From NCBI RefSeq assembly GCF_002750975.1, contig NZ_PEJS01000001.1, forward strand, positions 1,488,001 through 1,552,000: a stretch of 64,000 nucleotides of DNA, given 5' to 3'. The translations under genes were made by a program, and so were the position numbers. The stretch comes from Stenotrophomonas indicatrix. Lineage in GTDB: Bacteria > Pseudomonadota > Gammaproteobacteria > Xanthomonadales > Xanthomonadaceae. Positions 1-8,323 of the stretch are shown here, piece by piece; the stretch's first letter is position 1; each line of letters opens with the position of its first letter. The notes under the pieces were generated by a model. The model was not told where the DNA came from and made no database searches. It saw only the letters and a list, made by a program, of their open reading frames with translations.

Positions 1-105
1 TTCCTGCCGACGATCTACGCGGTGCTTGATGACCTGCGCAATGCGGTGGTGCGGCTGATCCAGCGCGCTCGCGGCCGCGAGGTCGTGGCGGGAACCCCGG
101 TGTAG
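1..105 (+). CDS. C-terminal end of a protein, possibly an RND efflux permease (partial)
   Basis: The first 34 codons of the window are open in frame 1 and end at TAG (103-105), so this is the tail of a gene that starts outside the window. The visible sequence begins FLPTIYAVLDDLRNAVVRLI and finishes with a short basic tail. A hydrophobic F/L-PT-x-Y-A-x-L-D segment near the C terminus resembles the last membrane helix of RND (HAE1-type) efflux permeases, but 34 residues cannot settle this. A strong intrinsic terminator follows about 50 bases later, which agrees with this being the end of a transcription unit. Confidence 0.45.
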   Translation, partial: FLPTIYAVLDDLRNAVVRLIQRARGREVVAGTPV

Positions 106-107
106 GT

Positions 108-130
108 GTAGCGGTCGAGCTTGCTCGACC
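108..130 (+). repeat. SMAG-like palindrome between stop codon and terminator
   Basis: A GTAG tetranucleotide leads a palindrome, GGTCGAGC-TT-GCTCGACC, just downstream of the stop codon of the first gene. The layout (GTAG plus a short perfect hairpin) fits the SMAG family of S. maltophilia, although the stem sequence differs from the common type found elsewhere in the window. Confidence 0.55.
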
Positions 131-156
131 GTAGGGGCGGAAACGTGTTGTGGTGG

Positions 157-195
157 GGGGAGACCGGTCGTAGTGGGGCGGTCTCCCCTTTTTTT
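157..195 (+). terminator. Rho-independent terminator
   Basis: The arms GGGGAGACC (157-165) and GGTCTCCCC (180-188) form a 9-bp stem, followed by a run of eight or more T. It is correctly placed to end transcription of the partial gene at the left edge. Confidence 0.85.
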
Positions 196-196
196 T

Positions 197-288
197 GCCG
201 GGCATGGCCCGGCGCTACCATCGCCGTGGATGTAAATGACGTGCCAACCAAAGTTGGTACCTACCGGTAGCGCCGGGCCATGCCCGGC
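197..288. repeat. Cluster of three SMAG-type palindromes
   Basis: Three short palindromes sit in 92 bases between two converging genes. The common type, core GCCGGGCATGGCCCGGC with a terminal GTAG, occurs at 197-218 (minus) and 267-288 (plus). A second type with a GTGCCAACC/GGTTGGYAC stem and GTAG end lies between them at 241-264 (minus). SMAGs are short, non-autonomous palindromes known in very high copy in S. maltophilia. Paired inverted copies can fold into a longer hairpin in RNA. Confidence 0.85.
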
Positions 289-298
289 GGGGCAGCGA

Positions 299-1531
299 TC
301 AGCTCGCCACCTTGCTCCAGACCTTGCCTGCAGTCAGCCACAGGCCCAGCATGCTGCCCAGGTTGGTCAGCATGAAGGTCAGCACCACGCGGGTGACACG
401 GTTGCGGTACCAGCCCTTCAACGACTGTGCATCGTCACGCAGCTTGAGGAAATCCTCGTAGGTCGGCTTGCGCAGGCGCGCTTCCACCAGTGCCGCGAAT
501 GCGCCGGTGGGGATGCTCAGGCGGAACGGCTTGAACGGCGCCACCACGATCGCGGTGAGGATGCTCAGCGGGTGGCTGCCGGCCACCAGGCAGCCCAGGC
601 CAGCCAGGCCGCCGGTATACATCGCCCAGGTCGCCAGTAGTTCGGTGCCCACGCCCAGTCCACCACGATAGAAGCCGACACCGATGCCGGTGGCCACGAT
701 GGCGAGGATCGCCAGGGTGAACCACGGGATGTTGCGCTTCTTCGGCACCGCTTCCAGCTGCTCGCGCAACGGCGCAGGCGCCTCGGTATCGGTTTCCAGG
801 TAACGCGCCAGGCCGGCCAGATGGCCGGCGCCGACCACCGCCAGCACTTCGCGCTGCTGCGGATCATGCGCTTCGCGCAGGCGCGTGGCCATGTAGCGGT
901 CGCGCTCGCCGATGATGGTTTCGTACAACGCCGGGTTCTCGCTGGCGAACTCGCCGAAGCTCGATTCCAGCATGTCGCCCTGCTTCAGCTTCTCGATCTC
1001 GTCTTCGCCGACATCCTCGGACGAGAACAGGCCGGCGCCAAGCCCGGCCACCAGCTTCAGCTTGCCGAAGAAGCCCAGTCGCTGCGAAGCACGGCGGAAT
1101 GTCAGGCCGACTTCGCGGTCGATCAGGTGCACCGGCAGGTTGCGCTCGCGCGCCAGGTCCACCGCACGCTTGAGTTCCGCGCCCGGCTCGATGCCGAGCT
1201 GTTCGGCCAGTCGGCGCTGGTAGGCCGACAACGCGAGGTTGGCGGCGAACAACGCGACGCGGCCCTTGCGGATCACTTCCACCAGGTCCAGTTTGGCCAG
1301 CGTGTCCGGGTCGCTCAGCGCCTGCAGGCGCTGCGGGTCCAACTCGACGGCCACCGCATCGAATCGTCCGCTGTCGATGGCTTTCTCCACCGCCTCGACG
1401 CTGGCATGGGAGACGTGGGCAGTGCCCAGCAGGGTGTAGCGCACGCCATCGCGCTCGACGACGCGCACTGGCTGGCCGGCGAACAGATCGTCGCCGGTTT
1501 CGGGAAGGGTTTCGGTCATGGAATCATTCAT
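299..1531 (-). CDS. TraB-family integral membrane protein
   Basis: This is a TraB/PrgY-type protein of about 410 residues. The N-terminal half holds the family's conserved signatures: a glycine-histidine motif in LLGTAHVSHAS near the start and a second one, VVGAGHLAG, before the membrane part. The C-terminal third has several hydrophobic helices (FTLAILAIVATGIGVGF and similar) with a conserved LRKPTYEDFL segment. The family is thought to act on or sense peptides at the membrane, but its biochemical role in bacteria is not settled. ATG at 1531 was chosen because it overlaps the end of the upstream acetyltransferase gene. An in-frame ATG at 1519 is equally possible, as neither has a clear Shine-Dalgarno sequence, which suggests translational coupling. 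Confidence 0.85.
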   Translation of the reverse strand: MNDSMTETLPETGDDLFAGQPVRVVERDGVRYTLLGTAHVSHASVEAVEKAIDSGRFDAVAVELDPQRLQALSDPDTLAKLDLVEVIRKGRVALFAANLALSAYQRRLAEQLGIEPGAELKRAVDLARERNLPVHLIDREVGLTFRRASQRLGFFGKLKLVAGLGAGLFSSEDVGEDEIEKLKQGDMLESSFGEFASENPALYETIIGERDRYMATRLREAHDPQQREVLAVVGAGHLAGLARYLETDTEAPAPLREQLEAVPKKRNIPWFTLAILAIVATGIGVGFYRGGLGVGTELLATWAMYTGGLAGLGCLVAGSHPLSILTAIVVAPFKPFRLSIPTGAFAALVEARLRKPTYEDFLKLRDDAQSLKGWYRNRVTRVVLTFMLTNLGSMLGLWLTAGKVWSKVAS

Positions 1532-2054
1532 TGGAAGGAGCGGAATCGGCGCCATCGCCGAGCGCGCGCTGCATCTGTACGGTGTCCAGCCAGCGGCCGT
1601 GCTTGCGGCCGAGGCCACGGAACACGCCCACCAGCTGGAAACCGAAGCGTTCGTGCAGCTTGATGGAGGCCGTGTTGGTCGGCTCGCCGATCACCGCCAC
1701 CATCTGTCGATGACCGCGCGCGGTGCACGCATCGATCAGTGCCTGCAGCAGGCTGGTGCCGACGCCACGGCCCTGGAAACGGGCATCGACGTAGACCGAG
1801 TTCTCAACGGTCCACTGGTAGGCGATACGCGTGCGGTAGGTATTGGCATACGCATAGCCGGCAACCTGGCCGTCGACCTCGGCCACCAGGTAGGGGAAGC
1901 CGCGGTCGATGATGTCGCGCATGCGGCGCAGCATCTCGGCCTGGTCAGGGATCTCGTACTCGTAGGTATTGACGAAGTCGGTCACTTCCACCGCGTAGAT
2001 CGCGGTGATCGCAGCGATGTCGGCAGGGCCGGCATCACGGATGAGTACGGCCAT
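1524..2054 (-). CDS. GNAT acetyltransferase, phosphinothricin N-acetyltransferase-like
   Basis: The 176-residue protein has the full GNAT fold pattern: an N-terminal IRDAGPADIAAI strand-helix, the central FPYLVAEVDGQVAGYAYA strands, and the acetyl-CoA loop QGRGVGTSLLQALI with the R/Q-x-x-G-x-G/A signature. The later segment HERFGFQLVGVFRGLGRKHGRWLD matches the end of PAT/MddA-type acetyltransferases, which acetylate phosphinothricin, methionine sulfoximine or related amino-acid analogues. The real substrate cannot be read from sequence. The start at 2054 has a GGAG seven bases upstream. The stop overlaps the start of the TraB-type gene, and aguB lies 14 bases upstream, so the genes are probably co-transcribed. 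Confidence 0.88.
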   Translation of the reverse strand: MAVLIRDAGPADIAAITAIYAVEVTDFVNTYEYEIPDQAEMLRRMRDIIDRGFPYLVAEVDGQVAGYAYANTYRTRIAYQWTVENSVYVDARFQGRGVGTSLLQALIDACTARGHRQMVAVIGEPTNTASIKLHERFGFQLVGVFRGLGRKHGRWLDTVQMQRALGDGADSAPSNE

Positions 2055-2068
2055 GCGCGGACTCCGGG

Positions 2069-2956
2069 TCAGTCGATGTAGCGCTTGAGCAGATCGCCGT
2101 AGGCGTCGATGCGACGATCGCGCAGGAACGGCCAGATGCGGCGCACGTGTTCGCTGCGCTGCAGGTCGACCTCGCACATCAGGATGGTCGCGTCGGTGCC
2201 GGCTTCGGCCAGGAACTCGCCCTGCGGGCCCAGCACGTGGCTGTTGCCCCAGAACTGGATGCCCGAGGCGCCCAGCGGCGAAGCCTCGTGGCCGACGCGG
2301 TTGCAGCTGAGCACCGGCACGCCGTTGGCTACGGCATGGCCACGGTGGCTCAGTACCCAGGCGTCGCGCTGGCGGGTCTTCTCGTCCTGTACATCGTCCG
2401 GGTCCCAGCCGATCGCGGTGGGGTACAGCAGCAGCTCAGCACCGGCCAGCGCCATCAGGCGCGCTGCTTCCGGGTACCACTGGTCCCAGCACACCAGCAC
2501 GCCGAGGCGGCCGACCGAGGTGTCGATCGGCTTGAAGCCGATATCGCCCGGGGTGAAGTAGAACTTCTCGTAGAAGCCCGGGTCATCGGGAATGTGCATC
2601 TTGCGGTACTTGCCCAGCAAGGTGCCGTCCTTCTCGAAGACCACGGCGGTGTTGTGGTACAGGCCGGCAGCGCGGCGCTCGAACAGCGAGCCGACCAGCA
2701 CCACGCCATGCTTCTTGGCCAGCGCGCCCAGGCGCTCGGTGCTCGGGCCCGGAATCGGCTCGGCCAGGTCGAATTCATCGACCGATTCGTGCTGGCAGAA
2801 GTAGGGACCGTTGTGCAGTTCCTGCAGCAGCACCAGCTTCGCGCCCTGCGCCGCGGCGTCGGCAACACGCGCTTCGATCACCGCCAGGTTGGCGGCGGCA
2901 TCACCGTGGTTGCGCTCCTGGATCAGGGCGACGGTAAGGGGGCTGCGCGAGTTCAT
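2069..2956 (-). CDS. aguB: N-carbamoylputrescine amidohydrolase
   Basis: A 295-residue member of the nitrilase superfamily. The catalytic triad is visible: Glu46 in LVLLQELHNG, Lys119 in GKYRKMHIP and Cys156 in GVLVCWDQWYPE. The LQELHNGPYFCQ segment is typical of N-carbamoylputrescine amidases, which hydrolyse N-carbamoylputrescine to putrescine, CO2 and ammonia in the cytoplasm. The agmatine deiminase gene aguA lies just upstream on the same strand, completing the two-step arginine-decarboxylase route from agmatine to putrescine. A pair of SMAG palindromes (3043-3111) separates the two genes, and could affect the processing or relative expression of the shared transcript. Confidence 0.95.
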   Translation of the reverse strand: MNSRSPLTVALIQERNHGDAAANLAVIEARVADAAAQGAKLVLLQELHNGPYFCQHESVDEFDLAEPIPGPSTERLGALAKKHGVVLVGSLFERRAAGLYHNTAVVFEKDGTLLGKYRKMHIPDDPGFYEKFYFTPGDIGFKPIDTSVGRLGVLVCWDQWYPEAARLMALAGAELLLYPTAIGWDPDDVQDEKTRQRDAWVLSHRGHAVANGVPVLSCNRVGHEASPLGASGIQFWGNSHVLGPQGEFLAEAGTDATILMCEVDLQRSEHVRRIWPFLRDRRIDAYGDLLKRYID

Positions 2957-3042
2957 GCGGGGCGATCCTGCGGGGGAAAACCCGCATGTTAACGCGGATG
3001 CGCCACGACAGCGTGTTGGCTGCTGAATGGTGCACGCAACCG

Positions 3043-3111
3043 GTAGCGCCGGGCCATGCCCGGCGGATTTTCCAGATGCCGCCGCGCTCGCCGGGCATGG
3101 CCCGGCGCTAC
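3043..3111. repeat. Inverted pair of SMAG repeats between aguA and aguB
   Basis: One copy runs on plus (3043-3064, GTAGCGCCGGGCCATGCC...) and a second on minus (3090-3111, ending ...CGGCGCTAC), 25 bases apart. Together they form a large inverted repeat in the only gap between aguA and aguB. Such dimers in transcribed gaps can form stable RNA hairpins. Confidence 0.88.
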
Positions 3112-3119
3112 CGGGTGGT

Positions 3120-4157
3120 TTATGCCTTCAACAGCCCAGCCGGCAGCTGCATGGTGATGCAGTGCAGGCTGCCGTTCTGCCAGATCAGCGAGCGGCACGG
3201 CACCTGCACGATCTCGCGGCCAGGGTGGGCCTGTGCCAGCACGTCGCGGGCCAGGTCGTCGGCCGGGTCGCCATAGGCCGGCATCAGCACTGCGCCGTTG
3301 ACGATCAGGTAATTGGCATACGAAGCAGCCAGGCGACGGCCTTCATCGATCACCGGCTGTGCCCACGGCAGCGGGAACAGGCGGTACGGCTTTCCGTCAG
3401 CCGTGCGCAGTGCGGCCAGCTCGGCGCCCATCGCCTGCAGCTCGGCGTAATGCGAGTCGCTGGCGTCGTCGCAGGCCTGGTAGACGATGCTGTCGGCCGA
3501 GGCGAAGCGTGCGAGGGTGTCGATATGGGCGTCGGTGTCGTCGCCTTCCAGATAGCCATGATCCAGCCACAGCACGCGCTCCTGCTGCAGCCAGTCGGCC
3601 AGGTCGGCGCTCAGGCTGTCGCGGTCACGGTCGGGATGGCGCTCGTGCAGGCACTTCCAGGTGGTCAGCAGGGTGCCTTCGCCATCGGTCTCGATGCCGC
3701 CGCCCTCCAGCGCGAACGGAATGCTGCGCACCGTCGCGTCGTTGAACACGCCGGCCTGGTCGAGCGCGCCGACCAGCTGGTCATCCAGGGTTGCGTCGAA
3801 CTTGCCGCCCCAGCCGGTGAAGCGGAAGTCCAGCAGCTGGAAGCTGCCGTCGGCACGGCGCAGGGTGATCGGGCCCGAATCACGCAGCCAGGTATCGTCG
3901 TAGGCGGCGGTGGTGAAGTGGACCTTGTCCATGTCGATGCGGTTGGAGCGCAGCCGCATTTCGGCGTAGGTCTCCACGTCATCGTCGGCCACGCAGATCA
4001 GCACCGGCTGGAAGCGGGTGATCGCCGCAACCAGGGCGATGTAGGTCTCTTCCACCTGGCCCAGGCGGTCGGCCCAGTCGGTGTCGGCGGTGGGCCAGGC
4101 AATCAGGACGCCGCTCTGGGCTTCCCATTCGGCAGGAAAACGAAGGGTCTGGTTCAT
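3120..4157 (-). CDS. aguA: Agmatine deiminase
   Basis: A 345-residue peptidyl-arginine-deiminase-family enzyme that converts agmatine to N-carbamoylputrescine and ammonia. The diagnostic segments are present: RFPAEWEAQSGVLIAWP at the N terminus, DTWLRDSGPI (substrate-binding Asp/Arg), the GGG region ALEGGGIETDGEGT, and the C-terminal catalytic cysteine (about Cys333) in NGSLHCITMQLP. Length and motif order are normal for the family. It is followed by aguB, whose product uses its product. The start ATG at 4157 lies 39 bases after the small secreted-protein gene upstream on the same strand. Confidence 0.95.
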   Translation of the reverse strand: MNQTLRFPAEWEAQSGVLIAWPTADTDWADRLGQVEETYIALVAAITRFQPVLICVADDDVETYAEMRLRSNRIDMDKVHFTTAAYDDTWLRDSGPITLRRADGSFQLLDFRFTGWGGKFDATLDDQLVGALDQAGVFNDATVRSIPFALEGGGIETDGEGTLLTTWKCLHERHPDRDRDSLSADLADWLQQERVLWLDHGYLEGDDTDAHIDTLARFASADSIVYQACDDASDSHYAELQAMGAELAALRTADGKPYRLFPLPWAQPVIDEGRRLAASYANYLIVNGAVLMPAYGDPADDLARDVLAQAHPGREIVQVPCRSLIWQNGSLHCITMQLPAGLLKA

Positions 4158-4196
4158 GGTCTCGCTACACGCGCCCGCCGGTGGCGGGCATGGGGG

Positions 4197-4526
4197 TCAA
4201 CGGATCGGCGGCTTGGGGCCGATTTCGTTCGGATCCGCCTGGTTTGCCACCACGTCGATCACCTTCTGCTTCTCGAAGTAGACGGTGAACTGCGGGTACA
4301 CCCAGCGGTGGATGGTCGGCCATTGCCGTTTCTGCCCGCCGCGCGGCTGCAGCTGCTCTGCCGGCGCGCCGAACTGCGACTGCACCTGCTGCATGCTCTG
4401 GCCGCGGACGGGCAGGGCGCCGGCCGGCTTTTCGCGGGCGCGGTCGACAAGCAGGGTATCGGCCATCGCCGGGGTGGCGGCAGCCAGGGTGGCCAGTACG
4501 GCCAGGGTGCACAGGTAACGCGTCAT
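4197..4526 (-). CDS. Small secreted protein of unknown function
   Basis: The 109-residue product starts with a clear Sec signal peptide (MTRYLCTLAVLATLAAATPAMA, cleavage probably after AMA). The mature part is about 87 residues, with GQSMQQVQSQFGAPAEQL, a pattern like the SmpA/BamE-type 'M-x-x-V-x-x-x-x-G-x-P' motif, followed by RWVYPQFTVYFEKQKVIDVV, a likely beta hairpin. I recognise it as a conserved Xanthomonadaceae hypothetical but not as a named protein. The BamE-like motif hints at a small periplasmic alpha-beta fold; this is inference only. It ends 39 bases before aguA on the same strand. Confidence 0.7.
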   Translation of the reverse strand: MTRYLCTLAVLATLAAATPAMADTLLVDRAREKPAGALPVRGQSMQQVQSQFGAPAEQLQPRGGQKRQWPTIHRWVYPQFTVYFEKQKVIDVVANQADPNEIGPKPPIR

Positions 4527-4598
4527 CTCGATCTACTCCCCAGTGGTCAAGAACAGCGATTACAGCAAAAACGACAGGAAAAAACCGCATAAACAAAA

Positions 4599-4622
4599 AA
4601 CCGCCCGAAGGCGGCTTTTTGC
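4599..4622 (-). terminator. Bidirectional intrinsic terminator after rpmJ
   Basis: A CCGCC-CGAA-GGCGG hairpin is flanked by AAAAAA on one side and TTTTT on the other, so it works in both directions. It ends the rpmJ transcript on the minus strand. Confidence 0.85.
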
Positions 4623-4672
4623 ATCGGGTCGGCCCCGCGTGGGGCCAGCCGCGGTCACAAGGACCGTTGGGC

Positions 4673-4798
4673 TTAGCGCTGACGCGCCTTGAAACGCGGG
4701 TTCGACTTGCAGATGACGAAGATCTTGCCACGACGACGCACGACCTTGCAGTCACGGTGACGGGCCTTCGCCGACTTCAGGGAGGACAGAACTTTCAT
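4673..4798 (-). CDS. rpmJ: 50S ribosomal protein L36, type B (zinc-less)
   Basis: The 41-residue product, [20 protein letters not shown]..., is ribosomal protein L36 of the longer B type (ykgO-like). The type A protein binds zinc through a Cys-x2-Cys...Cys...His set. Here only Cys17 and one cysteine in FVICKSNP remain, and the terminal histidine is replaced, so zinc cannot be held in the usual way. The B type is the C-minus paralogue that replaces the zinc form under zinc limitation in many bacteria. The gene is alone between a terminator and the divergent cmk promoter. No Zur-box was evident to the eye. Confidence 0.93.
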   Translation of the reverse strand: MKVLSSLKSAKARHRDCKVVRRRGKIFVICKSNPRFKARQR

Positions 4799-4940
4799 GG
4801 CATACCTCGGCGTAAACAGTAGTTGTTCGGGTGGAGCGTGGCCGCGATATGCGAAAGACAATCGGCAGTGGACGCTCGTTCAAGCCCGCCATTCTACCGG
4901 GCTTTTCCCCATGGTTTCAAGTGGTTGCACAAAAGGCCCG

Positions 4941-4968
4941 TTGCGGGGTGTCTGGCAGGGGCTAGAAT
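4941..4968 (+). promoter_or_regulatory. Candidate sigma-70 promoter of cmk-rpsA
   Basis: TTGCGG (4941-4946) and TAGAAT (4963-4968) are spaced by 16 bases, ahead of the cmk start codon. The site was picked by eye and the -35 box is imperfect. Confidence 0.5.
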
Positions 4969-4995
4969 GCCCCCTTCACACGCGCAAGGACCCCC

Positions 4996-5673
4996 ATGAA
5001 TCCACTCGTTCCCGTCCTGACCATCGACGGCCCGTCAGGGGCCGGCAAGGGTACCATCAGCCGCATCGTGGCGCGCCGGTTGGGCTGGCACTACCTGGAT
5101 TCGGGTGCTCTGTACCGCGCGGTCGGCGTGGCGGCCAGCTGGGCCGACATCGACACCTCCGATGCTTCCGCGCTGGTGCGCTGCACCTTTGATACGCATG
5201 TCCAGTTCGTCGAGCAGGGCGATGGCATGCGGGTCCTGGTCAATGGCACCGACGCCACCGACGAGCTGCGGCTGGAGACCACCGGGGCGCTGGCGTCGGC
5301 GATTGCCGCCATCCCCGAGGTCCGGGCCGCCCTGAAGGAGCGCCAGCGCGCATTCAGGATGGAGCCGGGGCTGGTTGCCGACGGCCGCGACATGGGTACG
5401 GTGATCTTCCCGGACGCCCCCTACAAGGTCTTCCTGACCGCCAGTGCCGAGGAGCGCGCCGAGCGCCGGCATAAGCAGTTGAAAGACAAGGGGGTTTCTG
5501 TTAACTTTGAAGACCTCCTGCGCGAGATCATGGCCCGCGACGCCCGTGATGCTCAGCGTACCGTGGCGCCCCTGAAGCCGGCAGACGATGCTGTCCTCAT
5601 CGACACCACAGGCATCGGCATCGAAGATGTCGTTGCCAGAGTGATGGATCTGCTTCCGGTTCCGGCTGCCTGA
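4996..5673 (+). CDS. cmk: Cytidylate kinase
   Basis: The 225-residue enzyme phosphorylates CMP and dCMP with ATP in pyrimidine nucleotide supply. The P-loop [10 protein letters not shown] occupies residues 11-20, followed by the CMP-binding region [14 protein letters not shown]. The [22 protein letters not shown] motif and the lid [12 protein letters not shown] are all present. AAGGA precedes the ATG by a normal distance. The cmk-rpsA order is conserved across gammaproteobacteria, and rpsA follows about 200 bases later. Confidence 0.97.
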   Translation: MNPLVPVLTIDGPSGAGKGTISRIVARRLGWHYLDSGALYRAVGVAASWADIDTSDASALVRCTFDTHVQFVEQGDGMRVLVNGTDATDELRLETTGALASAIAAIPEVRAALKERQRAFRMEPGLVADGRDMGTVIFPDAPYKVFLTASAEERAERRHKQLKDKGVSVNFEDLLREIMARDARDAQRTVAPLKPADDAVLIDTTGIGIEDVVARVMDLLPVPAA

Positions 5674-5874
5674 TCCGTTCGCGCGGGAGCTCTGCCAGCA
5701 GCATCGGTGGAGGTCGCGCATCTGCAGTGCTGTAAAAGCTCCGTCGCGCAATGATGCGTGGCGGTTTTCCTACTTCCACACACGACCTGCATTTCCGGGG
5801 TCGACCAACAGGCGGGCGGTAGCCATTCCCTGAAGGGAAGCCAACCGACCCATGTGTCCAACAGAGTAAATCTA
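5674..5874 (+). other. rpsA 5' leader region
   Basis: About 200 bases without a gene between cmk and rpsA. There is a small TTCCC-TGAA-GGGAA hairpin about 35 bases upstream of the rpsA ATG and no good Shine-Dalgarno sequence in front of it. Weak Shine-Dalgarno leaders with hairpins are typical of rpsA genes, whose product represses its own translation. No terminator was seen here, so read-through from cmk is likely. Confidence 0.5.
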
Positions 5875-7560
5875 ATGACCGAATCATTTGCCGAACTGTT
5901 TGAAGCCAGCCAGGCCAACCTGGCCAAGCTGAAGCCGGGCGCCATCGTCAGCGGTACCGTTGTTGAAGTCCGCGGCGACGTCGTGGTGATCAACGCCGGG
6001 CTGAAGTCCGAAGGCATCGTGCCGATCGAACAGTTCCGTAACGACGCTGGCGAAATCGATGTTGCCGAAGGCGACATCGTCAAGGTCGCCCTCGACTCTA
6101 TCGAGAACGGCTTCGGTGAAACCGTCCTGTCGCGCGAGAAGGCCAAGCGCGCGATGGTGTGGGACGAGCTGGAAGAAGCGTTGGAAAAGAACGAAACCAT
6201 CACCGGTCGCATCAGCGGCAAGGTCAAGGGTGGTTTCACCGTGGACATCAAGGATGTCCGCGCCTTCCTGCCGGGTTCCCTGGTCGATGTGCGCCCCGTG
6301 CGCGATCCGGCCTACCTGGAAGGCAAGGAGCTGGAATTCAAGCTCATCAAGCTTGACCGCAAGCGCAACAACGTCGTGGTCTCGCGCCGCGCTGTCGTCG
6401 AAAGCGAGCACTCGGAAGAGCGCGAGCAGCTGATGGACAAGCTGCAGGAAGGCGCGATCCTGAAGGGTGTCGTCAAGAACCTGACCGATTACGGCGCATT
6501 CGTGGACCTGGGCGGCATCGACGGCCTGCTGCACATCACCGACATGGCATGGAAGCGCGTGCGCCATCCGTCCGAAGTCGTCAATGTCGGCGACGAGCTG
6601 GACGTGCGCGTGCTGAAGTTCGACCGCGAGCGCAACCGCGTTTCGCTGGGCCTGAAGCAGCTGGGCGAAGATCCGTGGGATAACATCGCCCGTCGTTACC
6701 CGGCCAACAGCCGCGTGTTCGGCAAGGTCTCCAACGTCACCGATTACGGCGCATTCGTCGAAATCGAGCCGGGCGTCGAAGGCCTGGTGCACGTTTCCGA
6801 GATGGATTGGACCAACAAGAACGTCAACCCGTCCAAGGTTGTGCAGGTCGGTGACGAAGTTGAAGTCATGGTCCTGGACGTCGACGAGGAGCGTCGCCGC
6901 ATCTCGCTGGGCATGAAGCAGGTTGCCGCCAATCCGTGGGAAACCTTCGCTGCCACCCACAAGAAGGGTGACAAGGTGTCGGGCCAGATCAAGTCGATCA
7001 CCGACTTCGGCATCTTCATCGGCCTGGACGGCGGCATCGACGGCCTGGTTCACCTGTCCGACATCAGCTGGGCGACCACTGGCGAAGACATCGTTCGCAA
7101 CTTCAAGAAGGGCGACAACCTGGACGCAGTGGTCCTGGCCGTCGATCCGGAGCGCGAGCGCATTTCGCTGGGCGTCAAGCAGCTGGAGCAGGATCCGTTC
7201 GGCCAGTACATGGCGACCAATCCGAAGGGCTCCAAGGTCGAAGGCGTGGTGAAGGAAGTCGACGCCAAGGGCGCGATCATCGAGCTGTCCGACGGCATCG
7301 AAGGCTATGTTGCAGCTCGCGACATCGCCAACGAGCGTGTCGACGACGCGACCCAGCACCTGAAGGTCGGCGACAAGGTTGAAGCCAAGTTCGTGGGCAT
7401 GGATCGCAAGGGTCGTACCCTGCAGCTGTCGATCAAGGCCAAGGACGACGCGGAAATGCGCGAAGTGCTGGAGGAATACCAGTCCTCTTCGGCTTCCAGC
7501 GGCACCACCCAGCTGGGCGCGCTGCTGCGTGCACAGCTGAACGGTAACAAGTCCGAGTAA
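5875..7560 (+). CDS. rpsA: 30S ribosomal protein S1
   Basis: The 561-residue product carries six consecutive S1 (OB-fold) RNA-binding repeats, seen as recurring G-x-V/I...TDYGAFV or TDFGIFI...GLVH-S/I-D segments each about 85 residues apart. The first two repeats are divergent and bind the ribosome; the rest bind mRNA. Length matches the E. coli protein. The start [13 protein letters not shown] at 5875 is the family start; an in-frame upstream extension to 5758 is not conserved in type. A GC-rich hairpin (7592-7616) follows the stop, then ihfB. Confidence 0.97.
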   Translation: MTESFAELFEASQANLAKLKPGAIVSGTVVEVRGDVVVINAGLKSEGIVPIEQFRNDAGEIDVAEGDIVKVALDSIENGFGETVLSREKAKRAMVWDELEEALEKNETITGRISGKVKGGFTVDIKDVRAFLPGSLVDVRPVRDPAYLEGKELEFKLIKLDRKRNNVVVSRRAVVESEHSEEREQLMDKLQEGAILKGVVKNLTDYGAFVDLGGIDGLLHITDMAWKRVRHPSEVVNVGDELDVRVLKFDRERNRVSLGLKQLGEDPWDNIARRYPANSRVFGKVSNVTDYGAFVEIEPGVEGLVHVSEMDWTNKNVNPSKVVQVGDEVEVMVLDVDEERRRISLGMKQVAANPWETFAATHKKGDKVSGQIKSITDFGIFIGLDGGIDGLVHLSDISWATTGEDIVRNFKKGDNLDAVVLAVDPERERISLGVKQLEQDPFGQYMATNPKGSKVEGVVKEVDAKGAIIELSDGIEGYVAARDIANERVDDATQHLKVGDKVEAKFVGMDRKGRTLQLSIKAKDDAEMREVLEEYQSSSASSGTTQLGALLRAQLNGNKSE

Positions 7561-7591
7561 TATCGGCCTTACGCTGTTCGTTGTTTCCTGG

Positions 7592-7620
7592 ACGGCCCGG
7601 GCACTGCCCGGGCCGTTTCA
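7592..7620 (+). terminator. Probable terminator after rpsA
   Basis: An 11-bp perfect stem, ACGGCCCGGGC / GCCCGGGCCGT with a three-base loop, is followed by TTTC. The short T-run makes it a moderate terminator, so partial read-through to ihfB is possible. Confidence 0.65.
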
Positions 7621-7649
7621 GGCTGAGATGCCCCTGATGTGAGCCGGTA

Positions 7650-7955
7650 ATGACCAAATCCGAACTGATCGAAATCCTTGCGCGCCGGCAGGCGCACCTG
7701 AAGGCCGATGATGTCGATCTGGCGGTCAAGTCATTGCTGGAAATGATGGGGGGCTCACTGTCGGCCGGCGATCGCATCGAGATCCGCGGCTTCGGCAGCT
7801 TTTCGCTGCACTACCGTCCGCCGCGCCTGGGTCGCAACCCGAAGACCGGCGAATCGGTTGCCCTGCCGGGCAAGCATGTCCCTCATTTCAAGCCAGGCAA
7901 GGAATTGCGCGAGCGGGTCAGCAGTGTGCTGCCGCTGGACGCAGATCCGGCCTGA
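7650..7955 (+). CDS. ihfB: Integration host factor beta subunit
   Basis: The 101-residue product is a HU/IHF-family DNA-bending protein. The family signature [22 protein letters not shown] is intact, including the proline-containing arm that inserts into the minor groove. It starts [17 protein letters not shown], as IHF-beta proteins do, and its place right after rpsA is the conserved ihfB locus. The protein works as a heterodimer with IHF-alpha in replication, recombination and transcription. It has a short acidic C-terminal extension. The Shine-Dalgarno sequence is weak. Confidence 0.96.
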
Positions 7956-8032
7956 GCCATCCGTCGCGCGACTTCGTGCGAATCCCACCACGAGTCGGAT
8001 AAGCTACGGCCTCCTGCCAATGGAGCTGTCGC

Positions 8033-8317
8033 ATGAAAGTTTTTCGTCTGCTGGTCCTGCTGGCGGTTCTGATCCTTGGTCTGATCATCGGTGCGGTCAA
8101 CATGACGGCCATGTCGATCAACCTGCTGTTTACCCAATTGAACACGTCCGTCGGCGTGGCGCTGATCGCCGCCCTGCTGATCGGTGTCGTGGTCGGCGCT
8201 GGTCTGGTGCTGGTAAGCGTGGTCATTCCGCTCTACAGCCAGCTGCGACGTGCCAACAAGTCGGCGGCTGCGCCGTCGGCGCCGGTGGCCCCCTCCCAAT
8301 CTTTTGATGGACGTTGA
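8033..8317 (+). CDS. lapA: Lipopolysaccharide assembly protein LapA
   Basis: The 94-residue product has two membrane helices, LLVLLAVLILGLIIGAVN near the N terminus and GVALIAALLIGVVVGAGLVL later, joined by a short loop, plus a cytoplasmic tail. This is the LapA/YciS arrangement. LapA is an inner-membrane partner of LapB in the control of LPS synthesis. GGAG lies eight bases ahead of the ATG. The gene sits six bases before lapB, and both are followed by LPS sugar genes. Confidence 0.92.
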   Translation: MKVFRLLVLLAVLILGLIIGAVNMTAMSINLLFTQLNTSVGVALIAALLIGVVVGAGLVLVSVVIPLYSQLRRANKSAAAPSAPVAPSQSFDGR

Positions 8318-8323
8318 TCGACG

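Noticed and set aside
236..640. A 134-codon plus-strand frame opposite the TraB-type gene
   Set aside because: Starts in a SMAG repeat and is antisense to a supported gene.
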